Below are positions 1-5,567 of a stretch of 5,567 nucleotides of DNA, in pieces (position 1 is the stretch's first letter; the number at the start of each line of letters is the position of its first letter). The notes under the pieces are model-generated. The model was not told where the DNA came from. It ran no database searches and saw only the letters and a program-made list of their open reading frames with translations. The stretch spans positions 1 to 5,567 of the forward strand of contig CALBJL010000021.1 in the NCBI GenBank assembly GCA_937893485.1, read 5' to 3'. A program made the translations under genes and the position numbers. This DNA comes from an uncultured bacterium. Its GTDB lineage: Bacteria; Bacillota; Clostridia; Lachnospirales; Lachnospiraceae.

Positions 1-151
1 GTGCCTGCTTATCCGTATTTGCCCCTACGAACTCGACACCTCCGATGTTCTCGTCAATCATTCTATTTACTGCATTGTTTCCGGCACCTCCGACACCGAT
101 CACAATGATTTTCGCATTATTGTCTGCACCTGTGGTTGTAATCTCTAACAA
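1..151 (-). CDS. ftsZ: Cell division protein FtsZ, N-terminal 50 codons (partial)
   Basis: FtsZ is the tubulin-like GTPase that polymerises into the cytoplasmic Z-ring and recruits the divisome. Only the first 50 codons are present; the gene runs off the low-coordinate edge. After a short, poorly conserved leader (residues 1-13), residues 14-18 form the first beta strand. GVGGAGNN (19-26) is the glycine-rich nucleotide-binding loop, followed by AVNRM (27-31). NTDKQA (45-50) is the next conserved segment of the Rossmann-like fold. The start is read as TTG at 151-149: a GAGGAGG site lies 8 bases upstream, an in-frame TAG sits at 178-176, and no ATG or GTG lies between. The next in-frame GTG (codon 17) and ATG (codon 31) are inside the conserved domain. 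It follows ftsQ after 137 bases that contain a likely promoter. Identity is secure; the TTG start is well supported but inferred. Confidence 0.95.
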   Translation of the reverse strand, partial: MLEITTTGADNNAKIIVIGVGGAGNNAVNRMIDENIGGVEFVGANTDKQA

Positions 152-190
152 GAGCTTGTCCTCCTCTATTCTCCTCTATTCTCCTCAAAT
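152..190 (-). repeat. Triple Shine-Dalgarno-like tandem repeat before ftsZ
   Basis: On the ftsZ coding strand, GAGGAG occurs three times at exact 10-base steps (186-181, 176-171, 166-161). The first two copies are each followed by the same AATA spacer, so the unit is GAGGAGAATA repeated about 2.6 times. The copy nearest the gene is extended to GAGGAGG (166-160) and lies 8 bases before the TTG start, which is the normal distance for a ribosome binding site. The two upstream copies are 18 and 28 bases from the position used by the proximal copy's spacing series and are too far to act directly. They could be ribosome standby sites or a by-product of replication slippage. Confidence 0.85.
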
Positions 191-255
191 CTGCGCACAA
201 TTTCCACGCCTTATCCCAAAATCCCGAAACTGTTAAGAATCTCCCAATCATATTT

Positions 256-284
256 ATAATAGTATTTCTTCAAACATTTATCAA
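256..284 (-). promoter_or_regulatory. Probable sigma-A promoter for ftsZ
   Basis: Read on the minus strand, TTGATA (284-279, 5 of 6 matches to the -35 consensus) is followed by exactly 17 bases and then TATTAT (261-256, 5 of 6 matches to the -10 consensus). The -35 box begins 4 bases after the ftsQ stop codon (291-289). Transcription would be expected to start near 249, giving an untranslated leader of about 98 bases before the TTG start of ftsZ. The rest of this 137-base gap holds no ORF, no clear terminator hairpin and no convincing riboswitch. The promoter is inferred from sequence only. Confidence 0.7.
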
Positions 285-288
285 CTAC

Positions 289-1074
289 TTATTTTGATTT
301 TTTACTTTTTTTAGGTGCAAATATAATATCGGTCGTCTCACTCGTCCAGTTTTCCAGATGCAGCGTACCTTTTTTTCCGGTAAGCTGCGGCAAAATGTAT
401 TGCAGCCGCAAAATCTTCTGAGCTAAGTTATCCGAATTTCCGACAAGTATCGTGATCTTTTCGCTGTAGACGGTCATCTCCCCCGATGCCTCATCATAGC
501 TGATTCGCTTGGCAGGTATCCCGTATTTTTGCAAAAGCTGCGTCAATGACAGCAGATTTTTGAGTGACGTATCATTCTCAAGCGGCAGCTTCTCATACAG
601 TACAACCGAATCACATGCCAGCCCTTCGATCTTCGGCACATCCGGAATGATCTCCTGCGAGGTCTCCACTACGAATCCGTCCTTATCAAAATACGCATTC
701 TGGTCAATCGACGTAATATACAGATACCCGAGAATGCCTTTCTCATACACCTCTACCGTCAGCTCATGCGGATGCTGCGGGTTCAGTCCCACCGTCAGCT
801 CATCCACAAACGGGAGCTTCTCAGTGCGCAAAAATCGGTATTTGATATACACATAGAGCGAGCTCCACGAATAGTCATCATCAAGCACCAGCTCCCGGAT
901 CTGGTCATCCGTATAAAACTCATTGCCTGTTACCGTGACCTTTTTCACCGTAAATACCTGCGTAACAAGCACGACGCCGATTCCAACCAGCAGCACGAGC
1001 AGTCCTAAAATCATCAATATATTTCGTTTTCTTTTTCGTCTGCGCTCATTTTCCCTGCGCTGTTCTCTAATCAT
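289..1074 (-). CDS. ftsQ: Cell division protein FtsQ/DivIB
   Basis: FtsQ (DivIB in Gram-positives) is a bitopic membrane protein that links divisome subcomplexes, typically with FtsL and FtsB/DivIC, outside the membrane. The 261-residue product has a strongly basic cytoplasmic N-terminus (residues 1-18, rich in Arg and Lys), one hydrophobic membrane segment at about 19-40, and then a POTRA domain starting near FTVKKVTVTGN (41-51). A beta-rich FtsQ-type domain follows, to about residue 250, with a Lys/Ser tail (KKSKKSK). The start is ATG at 1074-1072, with GGAG 7 bases upstream. The reading frame stays open 28 codons further, to 1158, but that stretch lies inside ftsW and has no family resemblance. 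The ATG overlaps the ftsW stop by 8 bases (ATGATTAG), suggesting translational coupling. The family is weakly conserved, so the call rests on architecture plus position between ftsW and ftsZ. Confidence 0.92.
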   Translation of the reverse strand: MIREQRRENERRRKRKRNILMILGLLVLLVGIGVVLVTQVFTVKKVTVTGNEFYTDDQIRELVLDDDYSWSSLYVYIKYRFLRTEKLPFVDELTVGLNPQHPHELTVEVYEKGILGYLYITSIDQNAYFDKDGFVVETSQEIIPDVPKIEGLACDSVVLYEKLPLENDTSLKNLLSLTQLLQKYGIPAKRISYDEASGEMTVYSEKITILVGNSDNLAQKILRLQYILPQLTGKKGTLHLENWTSETTDIIFAPKKSKKSK

Positions 1075-2215
1075 AAGCGATCTCCGATGCGTCCGGTTCA
1101 AACTGGATTCCCCGCGATACCGAAAGTGCCAGCCCCATCTCCGCCATGAGAAATACAACGGATGTACCTCCGTAGCTGATAAACGGCAGCGTCACACCGG
1201 TATTCGGAATCGAATTTGTCACGACCGCAATATTTAATACGACCTGAATGGCAATATGTGCCAGAATGCCGGTCATCAGCAGTGAACCGTACAGATCCCT
1301 TGCATTGTTCGCAATGACCATAAACCGCCACATCAACAGCAAAAACAGTAAAATGACACAGATCGCGCCGAACAGCCCCAGCTCCTCGCAAATAATTGAG
1401 AAGATCATGTCGTTGGGCGCCTCCGGCACAAATCCGAGCTTCTGCATACTGTTTCCGAGCCCTTTGCCGAACAGTCCGCCCGAACCGATCGCATACAGTC
1501 CCTGCAGCGTCTGGAAGCCTTTTTCAAAATCCTCCGGATGCCGCCACATTGCAATACGGTCGCTGCGGTAGCCCGCCGATGGCAGCAGCAGGAATAAGAC
1601 AATCGCACCGATTCCGGCACCACCGACAATAAAAAACTGTAAATACTTCGGGCTCGATACGAATACCATCGCCACTCCGATACCCAGTACGATGATCGCC
1701 GTACTCAGGTTGTTATAGGCGATCAGTCCGAAAATCGGTATAATGATGAGCACCACGCGGATCACCATTGAAAATTTTGCCATTTTTTTTGGCATCCGGC
1801 TGATCAGGCTCGCCAGAAACATGATCACCGCCAGCTTTGCAAACTCGGACGGCTGAAATTCCATACTGGAATTCGGGATACCCAGCCATCTTCTCGAGCC
1901 GTTATGCTCGATTCCGATGCCGGGGATCAGCACGAGTGAACAGAGCACCAGCGCCACAAGGTAGGCAAGCGTTCCCATATTTTTCCACCTGCGGTAATCA
2001 ATTCTTGAGATCACAAACATACCCGCAAAACCAAGTCCGAACGCCATTGCCTGCCGTTTCAGATAATGCGCCGGGTCCTTGAAGGTATTCTGCGCATCAT
2101 AGGCACTCGTACTGTAGAGCATCACCAGACCGAAACAGATCAGAAATATGATGATAAACAGCAGACTGTAGTCGAAATATTTAATTTTCCGCTTTTTCTT
2201 CTGCCGTCCTGCCAT
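1067..2215 (-). CDS. ftsW: SEDS peptidoglycan glycosyltransferase FtsW (SpoVE-like)
   Basis: FtsW is a polytopic SEDS-family enzyme that polymerises lipid II into glycan strands at the septum, working with a partner class B PBP. The 382-residue product has a Lys/Arg-rich cytoplasmic start (3-12), about ten hydrophobic segments, and the family motifs in order. These are NGSRRWL (105-111), FQPSE (120-124), GSGGLFGKGLGNS (244-256 region), PEAPNDMIF (264-272), whose Asp269 matches the proposed catalytic Asp, and PNTGVTLPFISYGGTS (337-352). The usual DLGT motif near 168-172 reads NNLST instead. ATG at 2215 follows AGGGAG by 7 bases and lies 21 bases after murD; the gene end overlaps ftsQ. In spore formers the gene at this place may be spoVE, specialised for spore cortex; sequence alone does not separate the two. 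RodA is less likely given the cluster. Confidence 0.93.
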   Translation of the reverse strand: MAGRQKKKRKIKYFDYSLLFIIIFLICFGLVMLYSTSAYDAQNTFKDPAHYLKRQAMAFGLGFAGMFVISRIDYRRWKNMGTLAYLVALVLCSLVLIPGIGIEHNGSRRWLGIPNSSMEFQPSEFAKLAVIMFLASLISRMPKKMAKFSMVIRVVLIIIPIFGLIAYNNLSTAIIVLGIGVAMVFVSSPKYLQFFIVGGAGIGAIVLFLLLPSAGYRSDRIAMWRHPEDFEKGFQTLQGLYAIGSGGLFGKGLGNSMQKLGFVPEAPNDMIFSIICEELGLFGAICVILLFLLLMWRFMVIANNARDLYGSLLMTGILAHIAIQVVLNIAVVTNSIPNTGVTLPFISYGGTSVVFLMAEMGLALSVSRGIQFEPDASEIAYD

Positions 2216-2236
2216 ATGACCACTCCCTCATAACGA

Positions 2237-3616
2237 TTACTTTTTGAATGCCCTGACCATATCCTTGAACATGCGTCCTCGCTGCTCATAATTATCAAAC
2301 ATGCCCCAGCTCGCACATGCCGGTGACAGCAAGACCGCATCTCCGCTGACCGCCGTCGCGTGACAGATATCTACCGCCTCCTGCAGCGAATCTGCGAACA
2401 CATAATCGTGAAATCCCATCCGCTCACACGTATCCGCGATCTTCTTCGCTGTTGCGCCGATCAGGACGAGTTTTTTCACCTTTCCGTCAAAGGCTTTGAT
2501 CCACTCATCATACTCCGACTGTTTGTCATAGCCTCCGCCGATCAGACAGGTCGGACGGTCCATCGCACGGATACCCTGGATCGCCGCGTCCGGATTTGTA
2601 CCCTTGGAATCATTGTAATATCTGACCCCGTCGATCTCCGTCACATATTCTATTCTATGCTCTACCGCCGTAAATCTGACTAAAACCTCGCGGATCTTAT
2701 CGAGCGGCACGCCATAGCTGTACGCGATACCGGTTGCTGCCATGACATTTTCATAATTATGCTTTCCGAGCAGGTTCAGATCTTTCACATTGCAGACAAG
2801 CTCCTTTTTGCCGTCCTTGGCGATCCAGATCTCATCGCCTGCCAGATACAGTCCGTCTTCAAGCGCCTGTGCACTGCTGAAATACACGACATGCATCCGC
2901 TGTTTCAGCTGTTCGCCAAAGGCACGCAGCACAGCATCCTCATAGTTGAGCACACACACATCATCCGCAGACTGTCCCTCAGTGATGCGCTCCTTTGCCG
3001 CGATATAGTTCTCCATCGTATGGTGGCGGTTCAGATGATCCGGTGTGATATTTAAGATCGCAGATACCTTCGGTGCGAAATGCCAGACCGTTTCCAACTG
3101 AAAACTCGAGATCTCTGCGACCGTCACTGTCTCCGGTGTCATATCCGGCGCCATCCGTGTATACGGAATACCGATATTGCCAACGACCTGTACATCCTTC
3201 ACATAGTTTTTCATGATCTCGCCGGTCAGTGCAGTCGTCGTCGTCTTGCCGTTCGTTCCGGTGATCGCCAGCACATCGCCCTCGGAAAATGCATATGCCA
3301 GCTCGATCTCGCCCCAGATATGCACACCGTGTGCACGCAAGCCCTCAATCATCGGCAGATCAGTCGGCACACCGGGGCTGAGCACCGCATAAGAATAGTT
3401 GTCCATCTGCGCCTCGGGCAGACCCCCAATCCAGACACCACATGCCGACAATGCCTTTGATTTGCCCCGGATGTCAGACTCCGTCAGCGCTTCATTGCCA
3501 TCAAAAATGTCAAAACCGATATGATTTGCCTCCAGCAGCTCCGCCGCAGCGACACCGCTGATGCCGGTTCCCACTACAAGTACCTTTTTATTTTCCAGAT
3601 CCATCTGTATTCTCAT
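2237..3616 (-). CDS. murD: UDP-N-acetylmuramoyl-L-alanine--D-glutamate ligase MurD
   Basis: MurD is a cytoplasmic ATP-dependent ligase that adds D-Glu to UDP-MurNAc-L-Ala. The 459-residue length is normal for the family. An N-terminal Rossmann-like domain binds the UDP substrate (VGTGISG 15-21, LSPGVP 79-84). The central ATPase domain has the P-loop GTNGKTTTT (120-128), EISSFQLE (168-175), NITPDHLNRH (189-198) and Lys208 in AAKERI, matching the carbamylated lysine of the family. The C-terminal domain has GKHNYEN (284-290), EHRIEY (319-324), NDSKGTN (335-341) and LSPACASWGMFDNYEQRG (430-447). The chosen ATG at 3616 has AAGGAG 10 bases upstream; that site shares bases with the mraY stop (TAAGGAG). 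An ATG four codons later (3604) is possible but lacks a well-placed binding site. All key residues are present and it appears intact. Confidence 0.97.
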   Translation of the reverse strand: MRIQMDLENKKVLVVGTGISGVAAAELLEANHIGFDIFDGNEALTESDIRGKSKALSACGVWIGGLPEAQMDNYSYAVLSPGVPTDLPMIEGLRAHGVHIWGEIELAYAFSEGDVLAITGTNGKTTTTALTGEIMKNYVKDVQVVGNIGIPYTRMAPDMTPETVTVAEISSFQLETVWHFAPKVSAILNITPDHLNRHHTMENYIAAKERITEGQSADDVCVLNYEDAVLRAFGEQLKQRMHVVYFSSAQALEDGLYLAGDEIWIAKDGKKELVCNVKDLNLLGKHNYENVMAATGIAYSYGVPLDKIREVLVRFTAVEHRIEYVTEIDGVRYYNDSKGTNPDAAIQGIRAMDRPTCLIGGGYDKQSEYDEWIKAFDGKVKKLVLIGATAKKIADTCERMGFHDYVFADSLQEAVDICHATAVSGDAVLLSPACASWGMFDNYEQRGRMFKDMVRAFKK

Positions 3617-3630
3617 GTCCTACACACTCC

Positions 3631-4596
3631 TTACAATGCCATATACGCAACGAGACACAACAACGTGGTCACGATCGAAAATACTGCCACGACCTTTGTC
3701 TCCGACCAGCCGCCCAGCTCAAAATGGTGGTGGATCGGTGCCATGCGGAAGATCCGCTTGCCGTGTGTCAGCTTGAAATATCCGACCTGCAGCATCACCG
3801 ATAAAATCTCGATCCAGTAAATCATGCCCACAATCAGGATAAAGATCGGCATCTGCATCATATATGCCGTCGCAGCAACGAATCCGCCGAGTGCCAGTGA
3901 ACCGGTATCTCCCATAAATACACGTGCTGGATACACATTAAACAGCAGAAAGCCGAGCAGCGCACCTACAACCGCACAGGTGATCGGCGCTACCTGACTG
4001 CCGGTACCGATCGCTACGACCGCAAAAAATGTAGCTACCAGAATCGTCACGCTGCTCGCCAGACCGTCCAGACCATCCGTAAAATTCACGCCGTTGACCG
4101 TTCCGATCACTGCCAGAAACATGACCGGAAATGCCAGCCAGCCGAGATTTAAATACATGCCACCACTGAATGGGATGAGCATCGTCATCGGGATATCCGC
4201 CCGCACTAAATACACCGCAAACACACCCGTCACTAAGATCTCGCAGAGCATCTTCTGCCATGCCAGCAGACCATCCGAACGCTTGAGCACGACCTTCAGA
4301 TAATCATCCAGAAAGCCGATGATACCATAGCCGAGCGTCACAAACAAAATCGGCATGATCTGCGGATAGCCTTTCATAAAAATAAGACTCGTCACGGTGA
4401 TCGCGATCAGGATCATCAGTCCGCCCATCGTCGGCGTTCCGTTTTTCACCTGATGGGATGCCAGCTCCTCACGCTCCGTATTGCCGATTTTCAACTTCCG
4501 CAAAAACGGGATCAGCACCGGTCCTAACACTGCACTGACCGCAAACGAGATCAGAACGGCAAAAATGCATACATTTGTCATATCAAATACTTCCAC
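3631..4596 (-). CDS. mraY: Phospho-N-acetylmuramoyl-pentapeptide-transferase MraY
   Basis: MraY is the integral membrane enzyme that transfers phospho-MurNAc-pentapeptide from UDP to undecaprenyl phosphate, making lipid I. The 321-residue product has about ten hydrophobic segments and the family signatures in order: KNGTPTMGG (51-59), FLDDYLK (95-101, Asp97/Asp98), NGVNFTDGLDGLA (168-180), FMGDTGS (227-233) and the histidine loop APIHHHFE (286-293). The acidic residues tied to Mg2+ and catalysis are all present. The start is uncertain. GTG at 4596 has GAGGG about 9 bases upstream, whereas ATG at 4581, five codons later, has AGGTGG 11 bases upstream and would give a 316-residue protein. Neither choice affects the first membrane segment. 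The gene lies 68 bases after the PBP and 14 bases before murD, and may have its own promoter. Confidence 0.97.
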   Translation of the reverse strand: MEVFDMTNVCIFAVLISFAVSAVLGPVLIPFLRKLKIGNTEREELASHQVKNGTPTMGGLMILIAITVTSLIFMKGYPQIMPILFVTLGYGIIGFLDDYLKVVLKRSDGLLAWQKMLCEILVTGVFAVYLVRADIPMTMLIPFSGGMYLNLGWLAFPVMFLAVIGTVNGVNFTDGLDGLASSVTILVATFFAVVAIGTGSQVAPITCAVVGALLGFLLFNVYPARVFMGDTGSLALGGFVAATAYMMQMPIFILIVGMIYWIEILSVMLQVGYFKLTHGKRIFRMAPIHHHFELGGWSETKVVAVFSIVTTLLCLVAYMAL

Positions 4597-4639
4597 CTTT
4601 TATGTCCCTCTTTCTTTTGAATTCCACTTCAACTTATCT

Positions 4640-4668
4640 AGTATACGTTATTTTCCGTTTCAGTTCAA
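4640..4668 (-). promoter_or_regulatory. Possible promoter for mraY
   Basis: On the minus strand, TTGAAC (4668-4663, 4 of 6 consensus matches) is separated by 17 bases from TATACT (4645-4640, 5 of 6). The -35 box spans the PBP stop codon (4667-4665). A start near 4633 would give a leader of about 37 bases to the GTG of mraY. The rest of the 68-base gap is A-rich and shows no terminator. The correct spacing and position in the largest gap of this half of the window favour it, but the -35 match is weak. Confidence 0.4.
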
Positions 4669-5567
4669 GGCGCGATCTCCAAATAAGGCAGAATATCCGC
4701 AAAAATATCATGCGCGACCGGAGCTGCGATCGTGCCGCCGTAATAGATGCCCTGCGGGTCATGGATCACGACCAGAACCAGCACCTGCGGATCGTCTGCG
4801 GGTGCAAATCCGAGAAACGAAGAAATATAGCGGTGTGCACTTCGCGGCAGTGTCTGGGAAGTCGCTGTCTTTCCTCCGATCTTATATCCGTCGATGTATG
4901 CACGTTTTCCGCCGCCCTCACTCACGACGGTCTCGAGCAGACGCGCCATCAGCGCAGAGGTATCCGCCGATACGATGCGGTCGCGTTCCGTGACCTCATA
5001 ATCCGTCCGGAAATTTCTCACAAGCTCACCGTCCGTATTGCGCGCCTCGAGTGCCAGATGCGGTGTGATCAACAGTCCGCCGTTCACGAGCGAGCCCGCC
5101 GTCGCCGCCAGCTTGATCGGTGTGATCTGGAAGCTCTGTCCGAATGAGATCGTTGCCAGTTCAACCGGCCCGACATTCTCTTTCGCATGCATGATCGTCC
5201 CTGCCTCACCCGGCAGGTCAATACCGGTCAGCCGGTTCAGCCCAAACTGATTAAAATATTTGAAATAATCATCCACGCCGACCCGCTGGCCGATCGTGAT
5301 AAATACCGGATTGCAGGAATTCTGCAAGCCCTGCGCAAATGTCTCACTGCCATGCCCGGTCACTTTATGACAGCGGATCCGACGATCTTCCACCGTAATA
5401 TATCCCGGACAGAAAAAATGATCCGCCTCCGACACCACACCCTTTTCCAATGCTGCGGAAGCCGTGATAATCTTAAAAATACTGCCCGGCTCGTAAGTGT
5501 CATTCAGACACTTATTTCTCCACATCTGGTTCAATGCATCATTCTCACTCACACCCTTCTGCAGCTC
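4665..5567 (-). CDS. Class B penicillin-binding protein, transpeptidase domain (FtsI/SpoVD type), partial
   Basis: This is the C-terminal 300 residues of a monofunctional D,D-transpeptidase that cross-links peptidoglycan outside the membrane, normally paired with a SEDS protein such as FtsW. The gene is cut by the high-coordinate edge. The frame stays open to the last base (ELQKG precedes the GTG at 5552), so that GTG is an internal Val codon, not a start. Numbering from the window edge, the active-site SxxK is SIFK (29-32) in YEPGSIFK, SxN is SCN (84-86), and the third motif reads KTA (233-235) in IGGKTATSQ rather than the usual KTG. The protein ends about 65 residues after this motif, with no PASTA domain. 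Position before mraY fits pbpB/ftsI or spoVD, and the visible part does not settle which. The missing part should hold the membrane anchor and dimerisation domain. Confidence 0.92.
   Translation of the reverse strand, partial: ELQKGVSENDALNQMWRNKCLNDTYEPGSIFKIITASAALEKGVVSEADHFFCPGYITVEDRRIRCHKVTGHGSETFAQGLQNSCNPVFITIGQRVGVDDYFKYFNQFGLNRLTGIDLPGEAGTIMHAKENVGPVELATISFGQSFQITPIKLAATAGSLVNGGLLITPHLALEARNTDGELVRNFRTDYEVTERDRIVSADTSALMARLLETVVSEGGGKRAYIDGYKIGGKTATSQTLPRSAHRYISSFLGFAPADDPQVLVLVVIHDPQGIYYGGTIAAPVAHDIFADILPYLEIAP

Noticed and set aside
45..236. Plus-strand 63-codon frame opposite the ftsZ start
   Set aside because: It is the complement of conserved ftsZ codons and its leader; the apparent Ser/Leu repeat is just the reverse of the GAGGAG tract.
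213..247. Three GGGA motifs in the ftsZ leader as possible MraZ boxes
   Set aside because: The steps between them are 20 and 8 bases, not the regular 10-base spacing of TGGGN boxes described in E. coli, and they lie downstream of the predicted transcription start.
289..320. A/T-rich end of ftsQ as a terminator
   Set aside because: On the coding strand it is A-rich rather than T-rich and has no GC stem before it; it encodes the Lys/Ser tail.
1075..1158. 28-codon N-terminal extension of ftsQ
   Set aside because: It lies wholly within ftsW in another frame, lacks family-like sequence, and the ATG at 1074 has a good binding site and is followed by the expected basic-TM start.
2759..3460. Plus-strand open frames of 98 and 126 codons opposite murD
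   Set aside because: They are shadows of a complete, well-conserved murD frame, with Cys/His/Arg-rich sequence and no known motif.
4481..5147. Two long plus-strand open frames of 170 and 190 codons opposite mraY and the PBP
   Set aside because: They are antisense to clearly conserved genes, have Arg/Cys/His-rich compositions typical of shadow frames, and show no recognisable domains.
5550..5552. GTG as start of the PBP gene
   Set aside because: The frame is open to the window edge and this codon lies shortly before the SxxK motif, so a start here would remove the anchor and dimerisation domain.

Overview
The window is a stretch of a division and cell wall (dcw) gene cluster, read entirely from the minus strand. 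In transcription order, from high to low coordinates, it holds the 3' part of a class B penicillin-binding protein gene, mraY, murD, ftsW (spoVE-like), ftsQ (divIB) and the first 50 codons of ftsZ. Both end genes are cut by the window edges. Almost every base is coding. The only sizeable gaps are 68 bases before mraY and 137 bases before ftsZ.

The protein sequences look like a Gram-positive Clostridia member, most likely Lachnospiraceae. Signs are the FtsZ N-terminus with a NTDKQA segment, strong AGGAGG-type ribosome binding sites, the gene order PBP-mraY-murD-ftsW-ftsQ-ftsZ, and roughly balanced base composition. This placement rests on recalled family resemblance, not on a search.

The genes form one functional unit. 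MraY and MurD make lipid I and its UDP-MurNAc-dipeptide precursor. FtsW (a SEDS glycosyltransferase) and the PBP (a transpeptidase) polymerise and cross-link septal or spore peptidoglycan. FtsQ is a bitopic divisome scaffold and FtsZ is the tubulin-like ring protein. murD, ftsW and ftsQ are tightly packed behind mraY (gaps of 14 and 21 bases, then an 8-base overlap), so they are probably translated from one message.

Two regulatory regions stand out. A near-consensus sigma-A type promoter (TTGATA-17-TATTAT) begins 4 bases after the ftsQ stop and should give ftsZ its own transcript. The ftsZ leader then carries three Shine-Dalgarno-like GAGGAG blocks at exact 10-base spacing before a TTG start codon. 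A weaker promoter candidate overlaps the PBP stop codon and points at mraY.

I see no mobile element, RNA gene, CRISPR array or undescribed system. The notable points are small: the regulatory details above, a KTA in place of the usual KTG motif in the PBP, a changed DLGT region in FtsW, and the absence of murG, murB and ftsA from this part of the cluster.
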